64,000 nucleotides of DNA from Mycobacterium asiaticum (lineage in GTDB: Bacteria; Actinomycetota; Actinomycetes; Mycobacteriales; Mycobacteriaceae): contig NZ_LZLQ01000023.1 in NCBI RefSeq assembly GCF_001673315.1, forward strand, positions 29,224 to 93,223, written 5' to 3'. The notes under the pieces are model-generated. The model was not told the DNA's origin, searched no databases, and saw only the letters and a list, made by a program, of their open reading frames with translations. Position numbers and translations under genes: made by a program. Positions 9,341 through 17,892 of the stretch are shown here, piece after piece. Each line of letters opens with the position of its first letter. The stretch's first letter is position 1.

Positions 9341-9501
9341 CGGCGGCGGGAATCTGGCGATTTCGCCGCCCTGACCGCACACCCAGAGCCCACGATTCAC
9401 ACACACGGTGTGCCAGCCCGAAAGCATGCGCGCCAAAGATAAGACAGTCCGGTGAGATCGCTCTACGCTGACCGACAGGATCAAAGCGTAAGGACTGGCC
9501 G

Positions 9502-11109
9502 ATTAGCTACCTGACAACCCAACCGGCGACGCTGGCGGCCGCGGCCGCGGATTTGACCGGGATCGGCTCGGCAATCGCCGAAGCGACCGCGGCCGCATCG
9601 GGCCGCACCAGCGGATTGTTGGCCGCGGCCCTGGACGAGGTGTCGGTGGCGACGGCGACGCTGTTCAACAGTTTCGCCCAGGAGGGGCACGCGGCAATCG
9701 CTCAGGCGGGCGCATTTCACGCGGAGTTCGCACGGGCGTTGTCCGCCGCAGGCAATGCCTACCTTTCGGCCGAAGCCACCAACGCAGCAGCGGCGGCGAC
9801 GGACGTCACGCTGGTGATGGGCGGCAGCGGCAATCCGATACCGCCGCTGAGCTACGTGAATGCCGTTGTCTCGAAATACATTACGCCCCATTTCCCGGCT
9901 TTCACGGTGGGCAATGCCTTAGGGTTGTTCACGCCGGAGGCGTTCTATCCCCTCACCGGCATCAAGGATTTGGTGCCGAACGTCTCGGTGTCCGAGGGTG
10001 TGCAAATCCTGGACGCCGCGATCAAGCAGCAACTCACCGCCGGGAACAGCGTTGCCGTGCTGGGCTTCTCGCAGAGTTCCATCATCTCGTCGCTGGAGAT
10101 GATGGCGCTCAATCCCAGCGGTACGCCGAGCCCACTCGATGTCGTCTTCACGCTGCTCGGTAACCCGATGAACCCTAACGGCGGCATGCTTGCCCGCTTC
10201 CCGGGTCTGGAGATGCCGAGTCTCGGTTTCACTTTCTACGGGGCGACGCCGGCCAACAGCTTCGAGACGAATATCTACACCATCGAATACGACGGCTTTG
10301 CGGATTTTCCGCAGTATCCGCTCAATTTCCTGGCGGACCTCAACGCTCTTGCGGGCATCTACTACGTGCACGGTACCTATGCGGATCTCACACCCGCACA
10401 GATCAATTCGGCCATTCATCTGACCAACACGGTTGGCCCCACAATGACCGATTACTACATGATTCCCAACCCGAACCTGCCGCTCACACAGGGGCTGCGG
10501 GCGCTACCGCTGATCGGTACGCCACTGGCGGACCTGCTCGAACCGAACCTGCGGATACTGGTCAACCTCGGCTACGGCAGCCCCGACCAGGGTTGGTCGA
10601 CGGGTCCGCCGAATGTGCACACCCCGTTCGGATTGTTCCCACCCGTCGATCCCGTTGATGTCATGGGTCGCCTGGCTGTCGGCACCCAGCAGGGCATCCA
10701 CGCCTTCTCTAACGACATCGCCTTCATGGCGTCCCAGGCGTCGCTGTCCGACCTTGCGAATGTGGTGACGTCAGCTCCATTGCCTTCTGCCGACTTGATT
10801 CCGCGAATACTGGCGAACCCAGTCGATTCGGTCAACACGATCGCGAGCGCGATCTCGACCGGCTACTCGGTGCTGCTACCTACCGCCGACTTCGCAACCG
10901 CGGCGATCTTCTCGGTGCCGGCGTACAACTTGCAGCTGTTCGGGGAAGGGCTCGCGCAGGCGGCCACGGGCGACCCGTTGGGGCTGGTGAACGCGATTGG
11001 CAGGCCGATCGCTGCCGATGTTGCGTTGTTCTCGGTCGCCGGTGGTTTCGAAGCGCTGGTGCTGATATCCGCGATGCAGTCGATCCTGGGTGACCTCAGC
11101 AGCCTCTGA
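9502..11109 (+). CDS. PE family protein with PE-PPE (serine esterase-like) domain, apparent ATT start
   Basis: Cell-envelope or secreted PE protein with a C-terminal PE-PPE alpha/beta-hydrolase domain, probably exported by ESX-5 and possibly an esterase. Read from ATT at 9502 the N-terminus is (I)SYLTTQPATLAAAAADLTG, which aligns residue for residue with the canonical PE start (M-S-Y/F-...). AAGGA sits 7 bases upstream of the ATT. No ATG or GTG occurs in frame between that Shine-Dalgarno and the PE helix; the next usable start is TTG 9553, which would delete the first 17 residues. The PE domain covers about residues 1-95. The PE-PPE domain follows with nucleophile motif GFSQSS (Ser near residue 191) and late His in YYVHGTY. 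The C-terminus is hydrophobic. Total 535 residues. Confidence 0.85.
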   Translation: MSYLTTQPATLAAAAADLTGIGSAIAEATAAASGRTSGLLAAALDEVSVATATLFNSFAQEGHAAIAQAGAFHAEFARALSAAGNAYLSAEATNAAAAATDVTLVMGGSGNPIPPLSYVNAVVSKYITPHFPAFTVGNALGLFTPEAFYPLTGIKDLVPNVSVSEGVQILDAAIKQQLTAGNSVAVLGFSQSSIISSLEMMALNPSGTPSPLDVVFTLLGNPMNPNGGMLARFPGLEMPSLGFTFYGATPANSFETNIYTIEYDGFADFPQYPLNFLADLNALAGIYYVHGTYADLTPAQINSAIHLTNTVGPTMTDYYMIPNPNLPLTQGLRALPLIGTPLADLLEPNLRILVNLGYGSPDQGWSTGPPNVHTPFGLFPPVDPVDVMGRLAVGTQQGIHAFSNDIAFMASQASLSDLANVVTSAPLPSADLIPRILANPVDSVNTIASAISTGYSVLLPTADFATAAIFSVPAYNLQLFGEGLAQAATGDPLGLVNAIGRPIAADVALFSVAGGFEALVLISAMQSILGDLSSL

Positions 11110-11180
11110 GGTGGCCTCGCAGGGTTCCGGGACCGGCTGAGGTAGGCTGTCGACCTGCTGCCGGTTGATGCCGGCGGCAC

Positions 11181-11254
11181 CGGGCTGTGGCGCAGTTTGG
11201 TAGCGCACTTGACTGGGGGTCAAGTGGTCGCAGGTTCAAATCCTGTCAGCCCGA
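11181..11254 (+). tRNA. tRNA-Pro (anticodon GGG)
   Basis: Complete cloverleaf: acceptor arms CGGGCTG / CAGCCCG with discriminator A, D stem GCGC/GCGC, anticodon stem CTTGA/TCAAG around loop CTGGGGG (anticodon GGG), and T arm GCAGG-TTCAAAT-CCTGT. The 3' CCA is not encoded. An epimerase and an integrase fragment lie downstream, so its 3' end is a candidate attachment site. Confidence 0.95.
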
Positions 11255-11347
11255 CGCAGGTCAGAGGGTGTTTTGGCCCCTATGAGGGAGCCAATTTGCC
11301 TGCTCCCGACATTTCTTCATCCGGCTGTAGATAGCTGTTTCTACTTC

Positions 11348-11353
11348 TAATAT
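11348..11353 (+). promoter_or_regulatory. -10 hexamer TAATAT of a probable leaderless transcript
   Basis: A near-ideal -10 hexamer (TAnnnT form) ends 7 bases before the ATG of the epimerase gene and there is no Shine-Dalgarno. This is the usual arrangement of mycobacterial leaderless mRNAs, in which transcription starts at the A of the start codon. Confidence 0.5.
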
Positions 11354-11360
11354 TTCAGCC

Positions 11361-12383
11361 ATGAAGGTGCTCGTGACGGGAGGGACGGGCTTCACCGGCT
11401 CACATACAGCGGCTGCGCTCGCGGCCCAGGGACATGACGTCAGGTTGATGGTGCGAGACGTCGCGAAGGTTCGAACTGTCTTCGAACCGTTTGGCTTCGT
11501 TCCTACCGACGTCGTAGTGGGCGACATGACAGACAGCAGCGCTGTGGAGTCCGCGTTGGCCGAATGCGACGGCGTAATCCACACCGCCGCGCTCGTCGAT
11601 CTGCGACGTTCCACGGCCAAACTTGTTGAGACCACCAATGCGCGCGGAGTTGAATCGGTCATTGGAGGAGCAGCACGGCGAGGGTTGCCCAGCATCGTGT
11701 ATGTCTCGTCGCTCATGGTGTTTTTCGAACCTGGGGGACAGCCGATGTCACCGGCGAGTCCGATCACGCCGGGATCCACGGCTTACGCTCGATCGAAGGC
11801 CGACTCAGAACGCCACGTCCGTCGACTGCAGGAAAACGGCGCCGCGATCCGGATCAGTTATCCGGCCGGAATCATCGGACCTAATGATCCCGGACCTAGC
11901 GCTCTCAATGCCGGCTTGGTTTCTCTCATGAAGCAGGGGTGGCTGATGACCTCAAGCGGACTCCAGATCGTTGACGTCCGAGACCTTGCAGCGCTGCACG
12001 CGAGACTTATTGAATTGCCAGCAGGCCAGCACCGCTACACAGCCGCATCGGCAATGTTGTCCTGGCCCCAGTGGTACGACGTGTGTAGCCGCCTCACCGG
12101 AACGCGCCCACGGCGTATCTCGGCTCCTGGTGCACTTCTCAGGGCTGCAGGAACGGTAGGAGACATGGTCAAGCGCATCTACGACTTCGAATTCCCGATG
12201 ACTCGCGACGGTATGGAAGTCACAACTAGGTGGCCCGGCGCTGAGGCCGAACGCACCACCCGCGAACTAGGGGTTCCGTTTCGCGAGCCGGCAGAGTCCC
12301 TGCACGACACGCTGGCGTGGATGTACTCCGCGGGATATCTCAGCGCTGCCCAGGTCGGCAGGCTCGCGGAAGAAGCTGGTTAG
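11361..12383 (+). CDS. NAD(P)-dependent epimerase/dehydratase (extended SDR)
   Basis: 340-residue extended short-chain dehydrogenase acting on a nucleotide-sugar or a steroid/flavonoid-type carbonyl; the substrate cannot be told. Seen: Rossmann loop VTGGTGFTGSHTA (residues about 5-17), acidic position in LMVRDVAKV, DVVVGDMTD, and the active-site pair YVSSLMVF and YARSKAD (Tyr-x-x-x-Lys). A C-terminal substrate domain follows. The start is ATG 11361 with a leaderless-type promoter. It lies alone between tRNA-Pro and an integrase fragment, so it may be cargo of a former integrated element, though its base composition is not strongly different by eye. Confidence 0.85.
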   Translation: MKVLVTGGTGFTGSHTAAALAAQGHDVRLMVRDVAKVRTVFEPFGFVPTDVVVGDMTDSSAVESALAECDGVIHTAALVDLRRSTAKLVETTNARGVESVIGGAARRGLPSIVYVSSLMVFFEPGGQPMSPASPITPGSTAYARSKADSERHVRRLQENGAAIRISYPAGIIGPNDPGPSALNAGLVSLMKQGWLMTSSGLQIVDVRDLAALHARLIELPAGQHRYTAASAMLSWPQWYDVCSRLTGTRPRRISAPGALLRAAGTVGDMVKRIYDFEFPMTRDGMEVTTRWPGAEAERTTRELGVPFREPAESLHDTLAWMYSAGYLSAAQVGRLAEEAG

Positions 12384-12592
12384 GACGCCGCCCTCACAAC
12401 GATCTCCGCGATGTCAGAGCGACTGAGAGGATTGTTGGCCTTGCGTGGCCGACGGTCAAGCGATTGTTCAGCTTCCCCGATGAGTTCCAGTTAGTCGGCA
12501 CGCGTGCCAGTAAGCAAGCGCGGCATGGTAATTCCGTTGCGTCCTGGCCTGCCAAGTAGGTGTGCGAACACGTGAAGCAATTCCTACCTGAC

Positions 12593-12811
12593 TCACCTGT
12601 GTAGCGGCACAACACTTCCGGTGTAAATCGGCTTCGGCGTGGCCAGTGCACCGAGTGCAGCGATGTTGCCTGCGTGGTCGTCGGTTTTGATGAGGTGCGC
12701 GTACACGGTCAGCGTGGTCTTGACGTCCCTGTGGCCCATCAGCCCCACCACGCTAATAGGGCGGATTCCGGCAGCATTCAACGATCCGCCAATCGTCGAC
12801 GCGGTCAACAT
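12593..12811 (-). pseudogene. C-terminal fragment of a phage-type tyrosine integrase
   Basis: A 72-codon open frame encodes the last part of a tyrosine recombinase: SLNAAGIRPISVVGLMGHRD, then VKTTLTVYAHLIKTDDHAGN, with the GHRD His and the nucleophile Tyr in VYAHL. The HxxR box and everything N-terminal to it are missing, so the enzyme cannot be active. It lies about 1.3 kb from tRNA-Pro, fitting a decayed integrated element. No direct repeat of the tRNA 3' end was found nearby by eye. The rest of the 565-base gap 12384-12948 shows nothing else I can support. Confidence 0.7.
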
Positions 12812-12948
12812 TTAGCCCAAGTGCAAGGAGCAATCGCAGCTGAGTATGCGTCTCTTGCTAGTCCGATGCATCGGGAGTGATTTCGCCGATGGGCGGGATC
12901 CAGTGATAGCCAATGGTATGAGCGGGTCTGTTGTGAGATTCTGCTGAT

Positions 12949-15624
12949 GTGTCCGCGACCGCGGCGGCCGCTCCTTCGGGGGTGGTGACGTTCCTGTTCA
13001 CCGATGTCGAGGGTTCGACCCGTCGGTGGGAGACGGACGCGCACGCGATGCGGGCCGCCCTGGCCACCCACGACGGGGTTTTGCGTGCGGCGATCGAGGC
13101 TCACGGCGGTTTCATGTTCAAGCACACCGGGGACGGTGTGTGCGCCGCGTTCGCCTCACCCCGCTCGGCGGTGGCTGCCGCCATCGATGCACAACGACAC
13201 CTGGAATTGCCTGTGCGGATGGGGATCGCGACCGGTGAAGCCGAGCCGCACGACGGGGATTACTTCGGTGCCGTGATCAATCGTGCTGCACGGGTGATGG
13301 CTGCCGGACACGGCGGCCAGATCCTCGTCGCCGCGTCGACGGCAGGTCTGCTCAGCGGAGTGGATCTGGTCGATCTGGGACCGCGGCGGTTGCGCGATGT
13401 CCCTATGCCGATCGGTGTGTTCCAAGTCCGAGCTGCGGGCTTACGCACGAAATTTCCGCCGCTGCGAGCACTGGATACGAGTCCGGGCAATCTGCGGCCT
13501 TCGGGCACGAGGTTGATCGGACGCGAGGTGGAAGTCGCCGAGATCGAGGCGGCGGTCAAGGCGCATCGGTTGGTGACGTTGACCGGGGTCGGTGGGGTCG
13601 GCAAGACCCGCCTCGCGATCGAGATCGCTTCCCGGCTGACCGACGAATACCCAGACGGCGTTTGGCTTTTCGAGCTCGCTGCGGTCACCGATCCGGCGGC
13701 GGTACCCGTTGCAGTTGCCGCAATCCTGGGCATCACACAGCAATCTGGCAGGACCGTTAGCGAGTCGCTGGTCGCGGCGTTGGAGGGCCGGATCCGGCTG
13801 TTGGTGATCGATAACTGCGAGCACGTTCTCGACGCTGCCGCCGATCTGATCGAAGCCATCCTTGCTCATTCGGCGACGGTACGTATCCTCGCCACCAGCC
13901 GCGAAGGCCTCGGGCTACCCGATGAGCGGGTGTGGCCGGTGCGGTCTCTGAAGGCAGCGGGAATCGACTCTGCGGCGGTGAGTTTGTTCGTCGAACGCGC
14001 CCAACGCATTCGACCGCAATTCTCCATGGCCGATGACGACGAAGCCGCCGCGGTCACTGAAATTTGTCAGCGCCTGGACGGGATCCCCCTGGCCATCGAA
14101 CTTGCCGCGTCGCGGATGGCGTCGATGACCGCCGGTGAAATGCGTGATCGTCTCGATCACCGATTCAGGCTGCTGGTCGGCTCGCGTCGCGGCCTACAAC
14201 GCCACCACACGCTGCGCCACGCGGTGGCTTGGTCCTATGACCTCCTCGACGACGCCGAAAAGTCTGTCCTGGAACGCTGTTCCGTCTTCGCGGGGGGATT
14301 TGATCTGCAGGGCGCCTGCGCGGTAGCCGGATCAGATGGCCGCGATGAGTACGCCGTCCTCGGGGTGCTCGACGCTCTGGTGCGCAAGTCGCTGTTGCTC
14401 GCCGTGCGGTCGGGCGGACGCACCCGGTATTCGATGCTGGAAACGATCCGTGAGTTCGCCGAGGAGCAACTAGTCGCCGGCGGTGCCTCTGTCGAAATTC
14501 GGGACGTCCACTCGCGGTACTTCGCCGCATGGGAAGCCGACATCATGGCGCTATGGGATGGCCCGCGCCAACGCGATGCGTTGGACTGGTTCACAGTCGA
14601 GTTGGCCAATCTGCGCACGGCCTTTCGGTGGGCTGGCGATCATGGCGACCTGGACGCGGGCATCGCCATCGCTGCCTATGCAGGGTTGCTGGGTCCATTC
14701 CTCGAGAACTTCGAACCCATAGCGTGGGCAGAAGAGTTAATCGAGTCCGGCCGCGTCGTCGAACACCCTCGTCTCGCCGCCTTATGCGTGGTGGGATCGC
14801 TGTGTTGTCTCGTCGGACGCTTCGAAGAGGCTGTGCGCTATAGCGAAATCGGCCAGACAGTTATCGCCGCTGCCAGCGATAAGGTGTCGTACTTCGGTGA
14901 GCCCTTTCTCGGTAGTGCGTATTTGTTCGTCGGCCAGCCCGAACGGTATGTCGAGTTGTGCCGTGCCCAGGTGGCACGCACTGGCGACGACAATGCATTC
15001 GCCAGGGCGAACATGGTGTTCGCGCTAGCCGTCACCGGCTCGGGCAACGAGGCGGCGGTGACCGCCGACGGCCTCATCGACGACGCCGAAGCGACCGGGA
15101 ATCCGTGGGTGCTTGCCTACGCACTTTTCGCGTGCGGGTATGCCTTCCGCGCCACTGCCCCAGACCGCGCGCTCGAGGCATTCCGCCGCAGCGTCCGCGT
15201 CGCGCAGGACAGTGGCAACCGCTTTTTTGAAACGCAATTCTCCTACTGGCTGACCGGACTTGAGGCGGAGCACGGGGACCACTTGGCGACGCTGAGCTCT
15301 TTGGACTCGGCAATTCGGAGTCAACACGAGTCAGGCAACCTGGGCATGCTGCATAACACGCTGGCTATCCTCGTCGTCCTTCTCGATCGGCTTGGACACC
15401 ACGAACCGGCGTCCGTGATCGCCGGCTTCGCAACGGTCAATCCCATGGCCGCAACGACCTTGCCTGAACTCGGAACAGTTATGACGCACTCGCGCGCGAT
15501 CCTCGGGAACCAACCCTTCGAATCGTTGGCCCACCAGGGAGAAATGATGACCGTTGCAGCCGTCGTGGCGTACGCTCACGACCAAATCGACCAGGCCCGA
15601 ACCGATCTCGAGCACTCGCGTTGA
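12949..15624 (+). CDS. Class III adenylate/guanylate cyclase fused to STAND ATPase and helical-repeat domain
   Basis: Cytosolic signalling protein, 891 residues. N-terminal cyclase homology domain (about 5-170): VTFLFTDVEGST with metal Asp, FKHTGDGVCAAF with second metal Asp, and YFGAVINRAARVMAAGHGGQ with the Asn/Arg transition-state residues, so the cyclase core looks intact. Next an NB-ARC-like ATPase (GVGGVGKTRLAIEIA Walker A, LLVIDNCEHVLDA Walker B, ILATSRE, GIPLAIELAASR). Then a long helical TPR-like C-terminal half. The LuxR-type HTH that ends many mycobacterial relatives is absent. GTG 12949 puts the cyclase motif directly at the N-terminus. Ligand and product (cAMP or cGMP) are unknown. 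Confidence 0.85.
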   Translation: MSATAAAAPSGVVTFLFTDVEGSTRRWETDAHAMRAALATHDGVLRAAIEAHGGFMFKHTGDGVCAAFASPRSAVAAAIDAQRHLELPVRMGIATGEAEPHDGDYFGAVINRAARVMAAGHGGQILVAASTAGLLSGVDLVDLGPRRLRDVPMPIGVFQVRAAGLRTKFPPLRALDTSPGNLRPSGTRLIGREVEVAEIEAAVKAHRLVTLTGVGGVGKTRLAIEIASRLTDEYPDGVWLFELAAVTDPAAVPVAVAAILGITQQSGRTVSESLVAALEGRIRLLVIDNCEHVLDAAADLIEAILAHSATVRILATSREGLGLPDERVWPVRSLKAAGIDSAAVSLFVERAQRIRPQFSMADDDEAAAVTEICQRLDGIPLAIELAASRMASMTAGEMRDRLDHRFRLLVGSRRGLQRHHTLRHAVAWSYDLLDDAEKSVLERCSVFAGGFDLQGACAVAGSDGRDEYAVLGVLDALVRKSLLLAVRSGGRTRYSMLETIREFAEEQLVAGGASVEIRDVHSRYFAAWEADIMALWDGPRQRDALDWFTVELANLRTAFRWAGDHGDLDAGIAIAAYAGLLGPFLENFEPIAWAEELIESGRVVEHPRLAALCVVGSLCCLVGRFEEAVRYSEIGQTVIAAASDKVSYFGEPFLGSAYLFVGQPERYVELCRAQVARTGDDNAFARANMVFALAVTGSGNEAAVTADGLIDDAEATGNPWVLAYALFACGYAFRATAPDRALEAFRRSVRVAQDSGNRFFETQFSYWLTGLEAEHGDHLATLSSLDSAIRSQHESGNLGMLHNTLAILVVLLDRLGHHEPASVIAGFATVNPMAATTLPELGTVMTHSRAILGNQPFESLAHQGEMMTVAAVVAYAHDQIDQARTDLEHSR

Positions 15625-15731
15625 GCTGCGCTGGTCAGATTCTGCCGAAGACTGCCCGACGGCCCGCACAGCGTGTGGAGAGTGTGGCCGCCGTCGACGC
15701 CTCGGGCGAACTGCCGACGCGGTAACTCAGG

Positions 15732-15884
15732 TTAGTGGTGCGGCGGGCGCTCGTCGCGGAGCCGGTCCTCGTCGTACGCCTCGCGCACCTGTTCCTCGTC
15801 GCCGAACCGCTCCAAGTCCTCCCGCGTGACGTGCACCCGCGGGGATTTCCGCTCGGGTCGTGGACGGGTGGGTTCGGTGGCCAT
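15732..15884 (-). CDS. Small hypothetical charged protein (50 aa)
   Basis: A 51-codon frame from ATG 15884 to TAA encodes MATEPTRPRPERKSP..., then a strongly acidic stretch (REDLERFGDEEQVREAYDED) and a His-rich end. GGAG lies about 10 bases upstream and the gene begins 24 bases after the amidohydrolase stop on the same strand, so it is probably cotranscribed. No family recognised. The high-GC third-position pattern supports coding. Confidence 0.55.
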   Translation of the reverse strand: MATEPTRPRPERKSPRVHVTREDLERFGDEEQVREAYDEDRLRDERPPHH

Positions 15885-15908
15885 CAGGCTATTGTCTCCA
15901 CGTACCCC

Positions 15909-17171
15909 TCAGGCCTTCGCGAGCTGCTTCTGCTCGTACAGCCGCGCCCACTCGCTGCGAGGTCGGATCGAGACGTCGACGTCGGTGGCCTTCGCCCGCA
16001 GCGCGGCGACGGTTGCCTGCTCGCGAGGTGTGCGCGCGAACGGATCCCAGCCGAAGAACGAGCTCGAGTTCTGCCAGGTGATCTTGTTGATGTCAGAGTC
16101 GTCGGCGCCGGCGGCGTCCAACTCGGCCAGCACCATCTCGGGTGCGTCGGGCCAGAAGCAGTCGGAGTGCGGGTAGTCGCACTCCCAGGCGATGATGTCG
16201 ATCCCGATCTCGTGCCGCAGCTTCAGCGACGTCTTGTCGGTGACGTAGCACGCCAGTGAATGTTCGCGAAACACGTCGCTGGGCAATTTGTCGCCGAAGT
16301 CGCGGCGCAACCACTTCTGGTTCGTGTAATGCCGATCGCTTCGGTCTAGGTAGAAGGGGATCCAGCCGATGCCGCCCTCGGAGAACGCGAACTTCAGGTC
16401 TGGGTAGTTGCGCATCGCCGGACCCCACAGCAGGTCCTGCGCGCACATCGCCGATACCTGGGTAGCCAGGATGATCAAGTTGTCGATCGGCGCGTTCGGA
16501 GCCATGCTGATCGCCCCGAAGCCGGTGCCGATGTGCAGACACATCACCACGTTCTCCTCGGAGAGGGTCCGGAACACTGGACCCCAGTATTCGTCGTCGT
16601 GGTAGCTCGGAAGGCCTTCCAGGTGAGGCAATTCCGGCATGGTCACCGCATGGCAACCTTTGGCGGCGACGCGACGGATCTCCGCACACATCGCCTGCGG
16701 GTTCCACGTCGGCAGGATGGCGATCGGGATGAACCGGTCCGGGTAGCTGCCCGCCCACTCGTCGATGTGCCAATCGTTGTAGGCCGACACCATCACCAGC
16801 GTCACGTCCTCGCGGTGCATGTTGAGGTGCCGTGCGGAGAACCCGGTAAAAGTCGGGAAGCACATCGACGCGAGGATGCCGTTGCGATTCATGTCGCGCA
16901 CCCGCTCGTGCACGTCGTACACGCCGGGTCGCATCTCGGCGAAGCCCGCGGGGTCGCGGCCCCATTCCTCCGCCGGCCAGGACACCACTGCATTGAGCCC
17001 ACTGACGCCTTGCGGCCTGCCCTGGTACATCCACTGGTCGACGCCCTTATCGTCGGTGACGACGATCGGCGCTTCCGACTTGTACTTGGTCGGAACATGG
17101 TTGAGGAACATGTCCGGCGGCTCGACCACATGGTCGTCGATGCTCACCAGGATCAAATCGTCGACGTTCAT
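15909..17171 (-). CDS. Amidohydrolase-family metal-dependent hydrolase (amidohydro_2 type)
   Basis: Predicted TIM-barrel hydrolase or decarboxylase of the amidohydrolase-2/ACMSD group; the substrate is unknown. Seen: metal motif SIDDHVVEPPDMF (Asp-x-His near residues 12-14), MCLHIGTGFG, FAFSEGGIGWIPFYLDR, and IIAWECDYPHSDCFWP with the conserved Asp of the barrel. ATG 17171 has AAGGA 6 bases upstream and gives 420 residues; the frame continues to 17231 but those 20 residues look non-family. Paralogues are common in mycobacteria, often beside lipid or steroid genes. The small gene 15732-15884 follows. Confidence 0.85.
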   Translation of the reverse strand: MNVDDLILVSIDDHVVEPPDMFLNHVPTKYKSEAPIVVTDDKGVDQWMYQGRPQGVSGLNAVVSWPAEEWGRDPAGFAEMRPGVYDVHERVRDMNRNGILASMCFPTFTGFSARHLNMHREDVTLVMVSAYNDWHIDEWAGSYPDRFIPIAILPTWNPQAMCAEIRRVAAKGCHAVTMPELPHLEGLPSYHDDEYWGPVFRTLSEENVVMCLHIGTGFGAISMAPNAPIDNLIILATQVSAMCAQDLLWGPAMRNYPDLKFAFSEGGIGWIPFYLDRSDRHYTNQKWLRRDFGDKLPSDVFREHSLACYVTDKTSLKLRHEIGIDIIAWECDYPHSDCFWPDAPEMVLAELDAAGADDSDINKITWQNSSSFFGWDPFARTPREQATVAALRAKATDVDVSIRPRSEWARLYEQKQLAKA

Positions 17172-17307
17172 GGGTTTCCTTGTCGGGACGGAGATTGGCT
17201 GTGGCGCGGTCTGGGTGCTGGACATCACCAACTGGAGATCCGGGCGTCAACCATCTTGACCATCGAGGTGACTGTCCGAGGTGATGCCATCTTTCGCGGT
17301 CAGAATC

Positions 17308-17321
17308 ACTGTAACCACAGT
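17308..17321. promoter_or_regulatory. Inverted repeat ACTGT-AACC-ACAGT
   Basis: Perfect 5-bp arms around a 4-bp spacer, in the 319-base divergent gap (17172-17490) between the amidohydrolase and the 101-residue protein. It could be a repressor site for either gene; nothing else in the gap is recognised. A short palindrome can occur by chance. Confidence 0.3.
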
Positions 17322-17490
17322 CCCGGCCCCGACAGTCGATGTCCCTGGAATCCCAGCGATTCGGGCTGACGAATTGCCTGGGGGCGGCACCTCCCAGACG
17401 CGAACATCCTGACGGTTTGCTCAGGTCGGACACAAGTTCAGTGCCGCAGTGCGACCCCGAACATGACGCTGAGCGAGTAGGACTACAAGC

Positions 17491-17796
17491 GTGATGAACA
17501 TGCAGGAGTTGGCTCACGAGCTCAACATCGACACCGGCTCGTCGCCCGACGAGGCGAGGGCACTGTTGGTGCGTGGCCTCGCCACACTCGAGACGGTCGA
17601 CGGCATCACCGAGGAGTACCTCGCGTCAGCCAGAAGTTCGATGAACGGTCCCGACCTCGAGGAGTTCGAACGCAACGTCCGGTCGACGCATCGGCAGATG
17701 GTGCGCATTTCCATCGAGCCGGTATGGGCGCGATTTTTCGACTTCGGCGCAGGCCGGCTACCCGCTTTCCTTGCGGACTTGGTCAACGACGATTAG
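17491..17796 (+). CDS. Hypothetical protein (about 100 aa)
   Basis: Open frame of 101 codons with tandem candidate starts GTG 17491, ATG 17494 and ATG 17500. The sequence is rich in acidic and hydrophobic residues (MQELAHELNIDTGSSPDEAR ... PVWARFFDFGAGRLPAFLADL), looks helical and has no signal peptide or known motif. Codon third positions are GC-rich as in real genes. It is divergent from the amidohydrolase and convergent with the large cyclase. No function can be offered. Confidence 0.5.
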   Translation: MMNMQELAHELNIDTGSSPDEARALLVRGLATLETVDGITEEYLASARSSMNGPDLEEFERNVRSTHRQMVRISIEPVWARFFDFGAGRLPAFLADLVNDD

Positions 17797-17892
17797 CCCG
17801 CACAAACCGGTATTGACTGGGGACATGGACGATGACGCAAGGCTCGCAGCGATGCCGCCCAATCGCGTCAGCACAAGCTAGGGGAGAACTGT

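Noticed and set aside
9083..9484. Minus-strand frame through the 20-bp repeats encoding TRNPERTPETRNAHP repeats
   Set aside because: It is the translation of a minisatellite, overlaps the end of der, and lacks a credible start signal.
12394..12651. 85-codon minus-strand frame next to the integrase fragment
   Set aside because: No integrase or other motif; only the frame ending at 12593 shows recombinase sequence.
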